A stretch of 64,000 nt of DNA from Methanobacterium_D sp040373355 (GTDB taxonomy: Archaea; Methanobacteriota; Methanobacteria; Methanobacteriales; Methanobacteriaceae), in contig NZ_CP166866.1 in the NCBI RefSeq assembly GCF_047495555.1, positions 186,001 to 250,000 on the forward strand, in the 5' to 3' direction. Position 1 is the stretch's first letter, and every line of letters starts with the position of its first letter. Under the pieces are notes generated by a model. It did no database searches, was not told the DNA's origin, and saw only the letters and a program-made list of their open reading frames with translations. The position numbers were made by a program, and so were the translations under genes. This document shows positions 35,027-44,647 of the stretch, piece after piece.

Positions 35027-36628
35027 TTGGAAAGTAAAGTATCGCTGGAAAAAGAAATTGGTGCAGAAAGAGAAGCATCAGAGCTTTTTGAGGAGTTTAA
35101 AGAACTTACTGCATCTGAGTTTTTCAGAAGAAACAAGCAAATGCTTGGATTTTCTGGTAAAATAAGATCTTTAACCATCGTTTTTCACGAATTAATTACA
35201 AACAGTCTTGATGCTGCAGAAGAAGCAGGAATCCTACCAGAAATATCAATAGAACTTAAAAGAGTGGACAAGGACCATTACATCTTATATCACAAAGACA
35301 ATGGCCCAGGTATACCTGAAGACTACATTACAAAAGTATTTTGTACCATGTTTGCAGGTTCTAAATTTAGAAACATTCAGTCCAGAGGACAACAAGGTTT
35401 AGGGTGCAGTGGATGTGTACTTTTATCACAAATGACCACTGGAATGCCTGTCAAAATCACCTCAGGATATAAAGTTGGAGATAAAATTAAAGGCGTAGGA
35501 ATGACCGTCAAAATGGACGTCAAGAAGAATCAAGGTTTAATATTAGATAGGAAAGAGCTTGATCTTGATTCAACTGGAATAAGTGCAGAATTGCATTTTA
35601 AAGATGTTTCATACTCCCTAAGTGAACAGGGAGCATTTGAGTACATCAGAAGAACCATGATTGCAAATCCTCACGCTAAAATTGTATTCAAGGATCCAAC
35701 AGGACATCGATACATATTTGATCATGCAACTGATACAATCCCCCCAATGCCTAAAGAAGTACTCCCTCATCCAAAAGGAGTAACAGCTGATGATTTAATC
35801 TTTATGGCAAAACATACAGATAAAAGAAGATTTAGAAGCCTTCTTACAAGTTCACTTTCCAGAATGTCAAATAAAAGAATTGACGAAATTGAAGAAACCA
35901 CAGGTATTGACTTTAACAAGCGTCCTAAAGATATGAAATGGGAAGAAGCGGAAATAATTGTAGATCTGTTCCAGAAAATGGACTTTATGGCCCCTCCAAC
36001 TTCAGGATTAATCCCAATTGGTGAGGAACAGATTGGAAAAGGTATGAAGGAGATTCTAGAGCCAGAATACGCTAAAACGATCACTAGGAAGCCTAAAACA
36101 TATAAAGGAGGAGTATCCTTTGTAATTGAGGCAGGAATTGCCTACGGTGGAAAATCTGGAAGAGTTGTAGGTGAACAGAAAAAAGCAGAAATTATGCGTT
36201 TTGCAAACAGAGTCCCACTTACTTTCGATCAGGGAAGCTGTGGTATAACTGAAGCGCTTAGAAGCATAGATTGGAAACGTTATGGAATAAGAGACCTTGA
36301 AAACGCCCCAATAACTGTTTTTGCTAATATCATATCAACTCACGTTCCTTACATGTCTACAGGAAAACAGAGTGTTGCTCCTGAAGAAGAAATTATGCAG
36401 GAAGTAAGACAGGCCACTATGAAAATTGCAAGAAGCTTGCAGAAGTATCTGAACGCCAAAAGAGCTGCTAAAGAAGAAGCAATGCGTTCAAAAGTATTTG
36501 AAACTTATGTACCTGTAATATTAAGAGAAGCCGCAATGCTTGCAGAAGAAGATGTTCCAGAATATGAGGCAGTATTAGCTAAAGTAACAAGGAAACCAAA
36601 GATATTGGAGGATATTCATGCTAAATAG
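35027..36628 (+). CDS. top6B: DNA topoisomerase VI subunit B
   Basis: The ATPase subunit of archaeal topoisomerase VI. 533 residues: GHKL ATPase with H-E-L-I-T-N-S-L-D-A-A, D-N-G-P-G-I and G-Q-Q-G-L-G-C-S-G; an H2TH domain (about 230-300) and a transducer domain. The start is a TTG after GAGGAGG. Its end overlaps top6A by 11 bases. Confidence 0.97.
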   Translation: MESKVSLEKEIGAEREASELFEEFKELTASEFFRRNKQMLGFSGKIRSLTIVFHELITNSLDAAEEAGILPEISIELKRVDKDHYILYHKDNGPGIPEDYITKVFCTMFAGSKFRNIQSRGQQGLGCSGCVLLSQMTTGMPVKITSGYKVGDKIKGVGMTVKMDVKKNQGLILDRKELDLDSTGISAELHFKDVSYSLSEQGAFEYIRRTMIANPHAKIVFKDPTGHRYIFDHATDTIPPMPKEVLPHPKGVTADDLIFMAKHTDKRRFRSLLTSSLSRMSNKRIDEIEETTGIDFNKRPKDMKWEEAEIIVDLFQKMDFMAPPTSGLIPIGEEQIGKGMKEILEPEYAKTITRKPKTYKGGVSFVIEAGIAYGGKSGRVVGEQKKAEIMRFANRVPLTFDQGSCGITEALRSIDWKRYGIRDLENAPITVFANIISTHVPYMSTGKQSVAPEEEIMQEVRQATMKIARSLQKYLNAKRAAKEEAMRSKVFETYVPVILREAAMLAEEDVPEYEAVLAKVTRKPKILEDIHAK

Positions 36629-37673
36629 GAAAGATATCGCAGTAAACAAGCTCAAAAGTTTAGGAACACAAATTATAGAAGATGTTAACAACGCCAATGT
36701 TCCTTCAATTAAAGTACCTTCCAGAGGTACATCTAACCTTGTTTACGACGAAGCCAAGAGATACTATATTCTAGGAGATAGGTATGGTCAAAGATCCCTT
36801 GGTAATGTTAAACAGATTAAAAAAATAGCTCAAATGGTCTATACGGCTAATTTTTGTAAAGATCTTATAAGAACAAATAAAACAGCTACTTTAAGGGAGC
36901 TTTATTATATTTCAGAAAGTTGGGATGTAGATTTCGGTGACCAGCAGGAATCAAACATTGTTGGTGAAGACCTTGAAGTTACACTAGGGATGTCCAGGGA
37001 AGACCTTGGTTTAATGCCAGAAGAAGATGGAGCTTCTGTTTATGGTAAACTCACTATTAAAGAAGATGATGTTGAGATTAACGCCTTAAAATCAGGTAAA
37101 TCTGGTTATACTATATCCCCAACTATTGATGATGTTGAATTTGTGGATCATGATGTGCAAAGAGTAATTGCAGTGGAAACTATGGGGATGTTCCACAGAC
37201 TGGTTCAAGAAGAAGCTTATAAAAAATTTGACACTCTTATTGTCGGACTTAAAGGTCAAGCAGCAAGGGCAACAAGAAGGTTCTTAAAGCGTGTTAACAC
37301 TGAACTTGACTTACCAGTCTATATCTGTAACGACGGAGATCCATGGGGATTCCACATTGCCATGGTTATAATATCTGGAAGTGCAAAACTCGCTCACGTA
37401 AACCATGACTTGGCAACACCTGATGCTAAGTTTTTAGGAGTAACAGCAAGTGACATAATTAATTATGACCTTCCAACTGATCCGTTAAAGGATATTGATG
37501 TTTTAAGACTTAAAGAACTGCTTAAAGATCCTCGTTACAAGGACGAATACTGGAAAACCGAAATTAAGAAAATGCTTAAAATCGGGAAAAAAGCAGAACA
37601 GCAGTCATTTTCTAAATATGGTCTGGAATATGTCGTAGATACATATTTACCAGAGAAACTTGACGCGATGTAA
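36618..37673 (+). CDS. top6A: DNA topoisomerase VI subunit A (Spo11-like)
   Basis: The DNA-cleaving subunit. 351 residues with the active-site Tyr in L-R-E-L-Y-Y-I-S-E (Tyr96 or 97) and the Toprim acidic pair in I-C-N-D-G-D-P-W-G-F-H-I. It starts inside the end of top6B, behind GGAGGATATTC, so the pair is translationally coupled. Confidence 0.97.
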   Translation: MLNRKDIAVNKLKSLGTQIIEDVNNANVPSIKVPSRGTSNLVYDEAKRYYILGDRYGQRSLGNVKQIKKIAQMVYTANFCKDLIRTNKTATLRELYYISESWDVDFGDQQESNIVGEDLEVTLGMSREDLGLMPEEDGASVYGKLTIKEDDVEINALKSGKSGYTISPTIDDVEFVDHDVQRVIAVETMGMFHRLVQEEAYKKFDTLIVGLKGQAARATRRFLKRVNTELDLPVYICNDGDPWGFHIAMVIISGSAKLAHVNHDLATPDAKFLGVTASDIINYDLPTDPLKDIDVLRLKELLKDPRYKDEYWKTEIKKMLKIGKKAEQQSFSKYGLEYVVDTYLPEKLDAM

Positions 37674-37712
37674 GGGGAAACCCTTCTTTTAAGGAAACTT
37701 AAACTGTTTCCT
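37672..37712 (+). terminator. Double hairpin terminator after top6A
   Basis: AAGGG-GAAA-CCCTT (37672-37685, a GNRA-type tetraloop overlapping the stop codon) and AGGAAAC-TTAAACT-GTTTCCT (37692-37712) are followed by a T-rich run at 37716-37728. Confidence 0.65.
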
Positions 37713-37815
37713 AACTTTTTCTATTTTTTTATTTCTAAAATTTAAAACCCTTTAATTTATATTCAATAACCCCTAATCCTATAGTAGTCAAAATTTACAA
37801 GGAGATAAATTAAAG

Positions 37816-38748
37816 ATGACAGTGGCCGATAAGTTCGATAGACCAATTATTTCTCTTAGAATATCAATTACAAATCGTTGCAATGTTAGATGTTTTTACT
37901 GCCACCATGACGGCATAATACCTCAAAAGTACGAAATGACTTCTGACGAAATATATAGAGTTGCAAAGATTGCAGCAGATATAGGGGTTCAAAAAATAAG
38001 GCTCTCTGGAGGAGAACCTTTAATAAGAGATGACATAGTTGAAATTGTAGAAAAAATAGCATCTATTGGTTTTAAAGATATCGGATTAACCACTAATGGA
38101 ACTCTTCTTGGGAAATATGCGGAACAATTAAAGGCTGCAGGTCTTAATCGAGTAAATGTAAGCTTTGATACACTTAATCCTGAAACTTACCAGTTTATAA
38201 CTAAAAGAGATTATATCCAAAATGCTAAAGATGGAATTAAAAAGGCAGCAAAAGCAGGCCTTTACCCTGTAAAGGTAAATATGGTTGTTATGAAAGGGAT
38301 TAACCATAATGAAATTTGGGATATGTTTAAATTTTGTAAAGAAAATGATGCAGTTTTACAGCTTATAGAACTCTTAAAAACAGATAATTGTCCTGAAAAT
38401 GGCTTTTATGATAAATATCATTTTGATATGGATGACTTAGAAGAAGAACTTACTGAAAAAGCCGATGATGTTAAAATAAGGCATTTTATGCAGGATAGGA
38501 AAAAATATTTTGTTGAAGGTGGAGAAATTGAAGTCGTTAAACCTATGGATAACACCCAATTTTGTAAAAACTGTACCCGCCTTAGAATAACTCCCGATGG
38601 TAAACTTAAACCATGTCTTCTTAGAAATGATAATTTAGTTGATCTTATAGAACCAATGCACCATGATGCTTCAGATGAAGAACTTAAGGAATTATTTTTA
38701 AATGCAGTTGCTGATAGGGAGCCATTCTTTCAGGGAACATGTGAATAA
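37816..38748 (+). CDS. moaA: GTP 3',8-cyclase MoaA
   Basis: A radical SAM enzyme for the first step of molybdopterin synthesis. 310 residues: C-N-V-R-C-F-Y-C (Cys22, 26, 29) binds the SAM cluster, and the C-terminal F-C-K-N-C-T-R-L-R-I-T with P-C-L-L binds the second cluster. The usual C-terminal GG tail seen in MoaA is not evident (the protein ends G-T-C-E). It supplies the pathway that ends with MoeA, also in this window. Confidence 0.92.
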   Translation: MTVADKFDRPIISLRISITNRCNVRCFYCHHDGIIPQKYEMTSDEIYRVAKIAADIGVQKIRLSGGEPLIRDDIVEIVEKIASIGFKDIGLTTNGTLLGKYAEQLKAAGLNRVNVSFDTLNPETYQFITKRDYIQNAKDGIKKAAKAGLYPVKVNMVVMKGINHNEIWDMFKFCKENDAVLQLIELLKTDNCPENGFYDKYHFDMDDLEEELTEKADDVKIRHFMQDRKKYFVEGGEIEVVKPMDNTQFCKNCTRLRITPDGKLKPCLLRNDNLVDLIEPMHHDASDEELKELFLNAVADREPFFQGTCE

Positions 38749-38957
38749 TTTTTAATCAAAAAAATGATAACTTGCAACTGATTAATTTTATACTATTAAC
38801 TGAAGATTTTGGTTAAATTATCCTTTTAAAATAATATTAACATAAATACCTATTTTACGAACAAAATATAAGTTCCCTAAATCACTTTTTTGTTTTTAGC
38901 AATAAATATTTTTATAAGACCAGTATATAATTAATAATATACATAACTGGTGTTTTT
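38749..38957. other. Gap after moaA with a possible promoter
   Basis: AT-rich non-coding sequence. A TATA-like ATATATAAT near 38925 lies about 30 bp before the small ORF at 38958. Nothing else was recognised. Confidence 0.3.
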
Positions 38958-39086
38958 ATGTTAAGGCCTTCACCTAGAAAGAAAGCATCTCCAATTAAAT
39001 TTATGAATATTGACAATGATACCAATAGTCTCATGGAAAGCTATTTTCTTTATAATCCAAATATTTTTATGAGTATTAGAGAATAA
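38958..39086 (+). CDS. Possible small protein of 42 residues
   Basis: An ATG with GGTG six bases upstream opens a 42-residue frame beginning M-L-R-P-S-P-R-K-K-A-S-P-I-K and ending at 39086. A promoter-like TATA element precedes it. The N-terminal half is basic and the rest is hydrophobic/aromatic. I know no family; it may be a leader ORF for the GAPDH gene or chance. Confidence 0.35.
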   Translation: MLRPSPRKKASPIKFMNIDNDTNSLMESYFLYNPNIFMSIRE

Positions 39087-39156
39087 GAGCTTTTTAGGTA
39101 AGCCCTTACACCAAAACCAGTAAAATTCCCCATAACTTGCAGTAAGGAGGTTAATT

Positions 39157-40173
39157 ATGAAGTCCGTTGGAATAAATGGATATGGAACAATAGGTAAAAG
39201 AGTAGCAGATGCTGTTAATGCACAAGATGACATGAAGATTGTAGGTGTTACAAAAAGAAGTCCTGATTACGAAGCCCGGATGGCTGTAGAAAGAGGTTAT
39301 GACCTTTATATAAGTGTACCTGAAAGAGAAAGTTCCTTTGAAGAAGCAGGAATTAAAGTAACTGGTACAGCCGATGAACTCTTTGAAAAGCTGGATATAG
39401 TTGTGGATTGTACTCCAGAAGGAGTTGGTGCTAAAAATAAAGAAGGAATATACGAAAAAGCAGGCTTAAAAGCAATATTCCAGGGCGGGGAAAAACATGA
39501 TGCTATAGGACTCTCATTTAACTCATTTGCAAATTATAATGACGTTTACGGAAAAGAATATGCAAGAGTAGTATCATGTAACACTACAGGACTTTGCAGA
39601 ACTCTAAAACCTATAAATGACCTCTGTGGAATTAAAAAAGTTAGAGCGGTAATGGTAAGAAGGGGAGCTGACCCTAGACAGGTCAAAAAAGGACCAATTA
39701 ATGCCATAGTTCCAAATCCTCCAACTGTACCATCTCACCACGGGCCTGATGTTCAAACAGTAATGTATGATCTGGACATTACTACAATGGCATTATTGGT
39801 GCCTACAACACTAATGCACCAGCATAACCTAATGGTTGAGCTTGAATCAAATGTAAGTGTCGACGATATAAAAGATACTCTAAATAAAACTCCAAGAGTA
39901 CTTCTACTTAAAGCATCTGAAGGACTCGGTTCAACAGCAGAATTTATGGAATATGCTAAAGAATTAGGCCGTTCTAGAAATGACCTTTTCGAAATTGGTG
40001 TTTGGGAAGAATCATTAAATATTGCAAACGGCGAACTCTACTACATGCAAGCTATTCACCAGGAATCAGACGTTGTTCCTGAAAATGTAGATGCCATAAG
40101 AGCAATGCTTGAAATGGAAGATGATCCTCAAAAATCCATAGAAAAAACAAACAAATCAATGGGAATTCTTTAA
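39157..40173 (+). CDS. gap: Type II glyceraldehyde-3-phosphate dehydrogenase
   Basis: The archaeal phosphorylating enzyme of gluconeogenesis. 338 residues: G-I-N-G-Y-G-T-I-G-K-R-V for NAD(P) and the catalytic Cys141 in V-S-C-N-T-T-G-L. The TAAGGAGG site is strong, typical of a highly expressed gene. Confidence 0.96.
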   Translation: MKSVGINGYGTIGKRVADAVNAQDDMKIVGVTKRSPDYEARMAVERGYDLYISVPERESSFEEAGIKVTGTADELFEKLDIVVDCTPEGVGAKNKEGIYEKAGLKAIFQGGEKHDAIGLSFNSFANYNDVYGKEYARVVSCNTTGLCRTLKPINDLCGIKKVRAVMVRRGADPRQVKKGPINAIVPNPPTVPSHHGPDVQTVMYDLDITTMALLVPTTLMHQHNLMVELESNVSVDDIKDTLNKTPRVLLLKASEGLGSTAEFMEYAKELGRSRNDLFEIGVWEESLNIANGELYYMQAIHQESDVVPENVDAIRAMLEMEDDPQKSIEKTNKSMGIL

Positions 40174-40196
40174 TCAGAGAATTAATTCCCTTTTTT
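40161..40196 (+). terminator. Terminator overlapping the gap stop
   Basis: GGGAATT (in the last gap codons) pairs with AATTCCC at 40184-40190 over a 16-base loop. Six T follow at once. Confidence 0.5.
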
Positions 40197-40338
40197 ATTT
40201 TTTTATTTAAGATTATCTAATAATTTTATCTCAGTTTAATAGCTTCATTTATTAAATTGAAAGAATATATCTTATAAAGAATTGATAATCAATTGTTTAC
40301 GAAAATCAATTTTTAATTCCAGAAATTACAGTGATAAA

Positions 40339-41217
40339 ATGATAAAAGAACTAATAATTTCAATGCGTCCAAAACAATGGTACAAAAATCTAGTTATATT
40401 CATTGGAATTGTTTTTTCATTAAATCTTTTAAACTTTAATCTATGGATAAATTCGATTGGCGCATTTGCTATTTTTTGTGCAATTTCAGGAAGCATATAT
40501 ATAATTAATGATATTTTAGATGTTGAAAAAGATAAAAATCATCCTAAAAAGCGTCTGCGTCCTATTGCATCTGGAAAATTGAAACTAAATTATATAATTT
40601 TATCTGTAACAATTTTAGTGATATTATCCATTATTTTCTCATATTTAATTAGCCCATTATTCTTATTAGCGGTGCTAACCTTCTTTATATTGTTACTGAT
40701 TTATTCTCTATTCCTAAAGCAACTCATAATAGTAGACATAATGGTTATTTCAACTGGTTTTGTTATAAGGGCCATTGCAGGATGTTTAGCAGTTGGTGTG
40801 CTTATTTCACCATGGCTTATAATATGTGCATTTCTTTTAGCATTATTTTTAGGAATCGGAAAGCGTAGACACGAATTAGTTTTACTTGGAGATAATGCAG
40901 TTAATCACCGAAAAATTCTGGATGGATATTCCACCCAAATGCTTGATCAGATGATTAACATAACAACAAGCGCCCTAATAATGTCTTACTCACTTTATAC
41001 CTTCTTTTCAGGGAAGATATTCATAATGCTTACTATTCCTTTTGCATTTTATGGTCTTTTTAGATATATATACTTGGTTCATGCAGAAAATTTCGGTGGT
41101 GAGCCTGAAATGCTTTTTAAAGATAAAGGGATGATTTTAAGTATGGTTTTATGGATTGTGATGGTCATAACTGTGCTGTATGGAAGCAGTATATTTCGAT
41201 TTTTAGGAGTATTTTAA
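40339..41217 (+). CDS. UbiA-family prenyltransferase, DPPR-synthase-like
   Basis: 292 residues, about nine membrane spans. Motifs N-D-I-L-D-V-E-K-D and K-R-L-R-P-I-A-S-G match decaprenyl-phosphate phosphoribosyltransferase-like UbiA proteins, as does G-I-G-K-R-R-H-E-L and D-G-Y-S-T-Q-M-L-D-Q-M. It would add phosphoribose to a polyprenyl phosphate. The ATG at 40339 follows GTGAT; a longer frame upstream lacks a site. The next gene, a GT-C glycosyltransferase, starts 3 bp after the stop and may use the lipid-linked pentose. Confidence 0.8.
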   Translation: MIKELIISMRPKQWYKNLVIFIGIVFSLNLLNFNLWINSIGAFAIFCAISGSIYIINDILDVEKDKNHPKKRLRPIASGKLKLNYIILSVTILVILSIIFSYLISPLFLLAVLTFFILLLIYSLFLKQLIIVDIMVISTGFVIRAIAGCLAVGVLISPWLIICAFLLALFLGIGKRRHELVLLGDNAVNHRKILDGYSTQMLDQMINITTSALIMSYSLYTFFSGKIFIMLTIPFAFYGLFRYIYLVHAENFGGEPEMLFKDKGMILSMVLWIVMVITVLYGSSIFRFLGVF

Positions 41218-41219
41218 AA

Positions 41220-42908
41220 ATGCAGAATAAGTTTAACTTAAATTTATTAAATAATGATCTTCTCATTTCAATATTTTTAGCCATTTTAGTTGTGCTAACT
41301 AGGATTCCATTTGTAAGTAAGTTTCTTTATGAATGGGATTCTGTAAATTACGCGCTTGGATTTGAAAATTTTAATATAGTTAACCACCAACCACATCCAC
41401 CAGGATATATATTCTATGTAGGGCTTGGAAAAGCTTTAAATGCATTTTTTAATGATCCAAATGCTACAATGATATTTATCAGCATACTCTTTAGTATTTT
41501 AACCGTTATCTTAATTTATTTACTGGCAAAAGAAATGTTTTCAAGATATGTTGGAATTATAGCTGCTATTCTACTAGTATTTAATCCTCTTTTCTGGTAT
41601 TATGGAGAAATAGCAACTATTTATCCAAGTGAAGCTTTTTTTGCTACCATTATTGCATTTTTATCCTATGGTGTTTATAGGGGAAAAGAAAACTACTTCT
41701 ACCCTTCAGTGCTAGCTTTAGGTCTTGCTGGAGGTTTTAGGCAAGATATAATCATTTTCATGTTTCCATTATGGTTATTCTGTCTCTTTTACAATAATAG
41801 AAATCCAGTAAGATTTTTAAAAGCAATTATTGTTCTAATTCCTTCTGTTCTTATCTGGTTTATTCCAACAATAATAATCTCTGGGGGATATGAACAGTAT
41901 TCACAAGCATCAGCAATTCTATATAAAATGTGTTTCCCAAGGTCTTCTCTTCTTTTTGGATCAACATTTGCAAATAGGTTTTCAGCGATCGGAGCTTACT
42001 TAGCATGGAGTGGAATTGGATTAACACTTATTGGGATGTTTTTAATTGGAATGTTTAATAAATATAGGGGAATTGGCCCAATACATCTCTTCCGCAGCAA
42101 TATGAAGAATCCAAAAGTTATATTTGTTACTTTATGGATACTTCCCGCATCATTGGTTTATATATTTATACATTTAGCTAAACCCGGGTATATGCTTGTA
42201 TATGTTCCTGTTCTTTCAATTATACTGGCATACTTTATATCAGAGCTCTGTAAGGATCTGAGCATTAGATATCCCAATTATTCCCTTAAAAAGTGGATTA
42301 TATTAATTCTTGCAGGAGTTATAATATTTAATTCCATATTATTCTTGTTTCCATACAATACAAATGAAGAAAATCTTTGGGAAACTCCATTAACTAGTTT
42401 AGATACTCAAGAAAGTATATTATGGGGAATTGACACTTCATTCCTCTATACTTATGACAAAATAACTTCAAATGACCATAGTACTCGAGTTTATCTTGAT
42501 GCAATATCTATGGTTCCAAATTCTAATCCAGATAATACTATACTCATTATTGGAGAAATAAATAGGGGCAATGAAGGATTTAACTGGCGTAAAGCTATGT
42601 ATTATTTACCTAATTATGAAATTTACTATTTAGTTGAAGCAGATGGCTTTGTAGTCTCTCCATGGTATGGAATAAATCATACAAATCAATGGGCAAATTC
42701 AAACGTATTTAATATTAAAGTAGATAAATCTACAGAAAAAATTATTTACATAATTAGTATTGAATCTGCTTATTTTCCTCAAATAATTTCCCAAACTCCA
42801 CTAAAAACAATCACTTTACCTGATAGAAAAAAATTATACTATTCTGATCTTAAAGAAAATAAAGTAAATAATAATGAACTAGTATTTAATGGACCAAAAC
42901 AATTTTAA
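41220..42908 (+). CDS. Integral membrane GT-C glycosyltransferase (PMT/ArnT-like)
   Basis: 562 residues with ten or more hydrophobic spans. The early acidic site D-S-V-N-Y-A and E-W-D-S-V-N, as well as G-E-I-A-T-I-Y-P-S-E-A, resemble GT39 or RgtABCD-like enzymes that use polyprenyl-phosphate sugars. A soluble C-terminal part (after about residue 400) faces outside. The start ATG is two bases after the UbiA stop, so the two are one unit. Confidence 0.68.
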   Translation: MQNKFNLNLLNNDLLISIFLAILVVLTRIPFVSKFLYEWDSVNYALGFENFNIVNHQPHPPGYIFYVGLGKALNAFFNDPNATMIFISILFSILTVILIYLLAKEMFSRYVGIIAAILLVFNPLFWYYGEIATIYPSEAFFATIIAFLSYGVYRGKENYFYPSVLALGLAGGFRQDIIIFMFPLWLFCLFYNNRNPVRFLKAIIVLIPSVLIWFIPTIIISGGYEQYSQASAILYKMCFPRSSLLFGSTFANRFSAIGAYLAWSGIGLTLIGMFLIGMFNKYRGIGPIHLFRSNMKNPKVIFVTLWILPASLVYIFIHLAKPGYMLVYVPVLSIILAYFISELCKDLSIRYPNYSLKKWIILILAGVIIFNSILFLFPYNTNEENLWETPLTSLDTQESILWGIDTSFLYTYDKITSNDHSTRVYLDAISMVPNSNPDNTILIIGEINRGNEGFNWRKAMYYLPNYEIYYLVEADGFVVSPWYGINHTNQWANSNVFNIKVDKSTEKIIYIISIESAYFPQIISQTPLKTITLPDRKKLYYSDLKENKVNNNELVFNGPKQF

Positions 42909-43005
42909 AATAAATATAGAATATGAATTAATATAATTAATTTAAAGCTTTTTTTAAATATATAAACTCAATTTAATAATAAAATACATAACTTAAGCTG
43001 ATAAA

Positions 43006-43641
43006 ATGAAATATGACCTCCATACACATTCAAAATACTCTTCAGATGGCATTTTAAAACCAGAATCAATGGTTAAACTTGCGAAAAAGAAAGGGCTCTC
43101 TGGAATTGCAGTCACAGACCACAATACAATTAGAGGAGGCCTAGAAGCCAAAAAACATGAGACCGATGATTTAAAAGTTATTATTGGTTCTGAAGTAATG
43201 ACTGATAGGGGAGAAATAATTGGACTTTTTTTGTCTGAAGAAATAAAAGCAACTAATTTTAACGAAGTTGTTGATGAAATAAAAGAACAAGAGGGGCTGG
43301 TAATTGTGCCCCATCCATTTGACCTAATGCGGACTTCCTCCTTTAAACTTCAAAAAGAAGATATAAAGAAAATAGATTGCATTGAAATATTCAATTCAAG
43401 ATGTGTTAATAACCAATCTAACATTGAAGCAGCCGAATTTGCAAAATTCTATAAATTAGGAACTACTGGGGGAAGCGATGCTCATTTTGGGCATGAAATA
43501 GGAAATTCGGGAATAACAATAATGGATGAGGATGTTAGAAAATCGATTTTAAACGAGAACATGTTGGTATTTGGAAAAAGATCAAGATCTATAAATCATG
43601 TATTCACTAAGATGCTAAAAACTTATAGAAAACATTTTTAA
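43006..43641 (+). CDS. PHP-domain phosphoesterase
   Basis: 211 residues with Y-D-L-H-T-H-S-K-Y-S-S-D-G (metal-binding), A-V-T-D-H-N-T, V-P-H-P-F-D and G-G-S-D-A-H. It is the metal-dependent PHP family seen in DNA polymerase III and histidinol phosphatase; substrate unknown. The start follows GTTGATAAA-like sequence (GCTGATAAAATG). Confidence 0.85.
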   Translation: MKYDLHTHSKYSSDGILKPESMVKLAKKKGLSGIAVTDHNTIRGGLEAKKHETDDLKVIIGSEVMTDRGEIIGLFLSEEIKATNFNEVVDEIKEQEGLVIVPHPFDLMRTSSFKLQKEDIKKIDCIEIFNSRCVNNQSNIEAAEFAKFYKLGTTGGSDAHFGHEIGNSGITIMDEDVRKSILNENMLVFGKRSRSINHVFTKMLKTYRKHF

Positions 43642-43699
43642 AATATAAAATAACTTAAAATTAAAAAATAAATACTATTTTGTTAAAGATGGTGAATAT

Positions 43700-44632
43700 A
43701 TGGCAAAAAATAAAGTCTGGATGATTATTCTATTTGCAGTAGTTATTTACCTGATAATGGGAATATATGCAGACTTTGGAAGCCTATTATCTGCAATCAA
43801 ACATTTTAACTGGCTATTTGTAGTTTTAATGATCATATTCACTACTATTGCATATTTTGTTCGTTTTTTAAAGTGGAATTTCTTCCTTAAATCAGTAGGA
43901 GTTAATTTAAATTTAAAAGATAATTTATTCGTATTTTTTAGTGGACTTGGAATGATTATTACTCCAGCAAAAGTTGGAGAAATATGGAAAGGATGGTTAA
44001 TAAAAGATATAAATGGAGAAAATTTAAGTAAAACTGTTCCCGTAGTAATTATAGATAGAGTTACAGACTTAATTGGTCTAATAATACTTTCTGCACTTGG
44101 GATTCTTTATTATAAAGAAGGAACTTACATTTTAATTATTTTAATCATCCTATTTATCGTATTTTTTGTGGCTATAAAGTCAAAAATAATTTCCAGTAAA
44201 TTAATAGCCATATTAGAAAAAAGAGCAGGAAAATATTCAAAAGACATTAAAACAATGCACACTACATTTGAAGAATTAATGAATCCCAAAAATATGTCTT
44301 TAATGTCATTTTTAAGTGCATTTGCATGGTTTTTTGAATGCCTTGCACTTTATGCCGTGATTATTGGGTTTGGAGAATCAATTAGTCTTCTTATATCAAC
44401 ATTCATATTCAGTTTTGCATCCCTAGCTGGTGCAGTAAGTATGATTCCCGGAGGTCTTGGAGTTGCAGAAGCTACACTTTCAGGCTTATTACAGTACTTT
44501 GGACTTACTTCTACCATTTCAGTAGGTGCAGCTATAATTATACGTTTTGGAACTCTTTGGTATGGTGCAATTTTAGGATTTTCTGTTTATTTAATTTTCA
44601 AAAAAAGAGTTATTAAAGAAAACTCAAAGTAA
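43700..44632 (+). CDS. Flippase-like LPG-synthase transmembrane protein (UPF0104)
   Basis: 310 residues of mostly hydrophobic sequence (about eight spans) with the family's charged loop K-V-G-E-I-W-K-G-W and late M-I-P-G-G-L-G-V-A-E-A. Members move or handle lipid-linked material. In this cluster it could translocate the product of the UbiA/GT pair, which is inference. Ribosome binding site GGTGA is in place. Confidence 0.82.
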   Translation: MAKNKVWMIILFAVVIYLIMGIYADFGSLLSAIKHFNWLFVVLMIIFTTIAYFVRFLKWNFFLKSVGVNLNLKDNLFVFFSGLGMIITPAKVGEIWKGWLIKDINGENLSKTVPVVIIDRVTDLIGLIILSALGILYYKEGTYILIILIILFIVFFVAIKSKIISSKLIAILEKRAGKYSKDIKTMHTTFEELMNPKNMSLMSFLSAFAWFFECLALYAVIIGFGESISLLISTFIFSFASLAGAVSMIPGGLGVAEATLSGLLQYFGLTSTISVGAAIIIRFGTLWYGAILGFSVYLIFKKRVIKENSK

Positions 44633-44647
44633 GAAAGAGGTTAAAGA

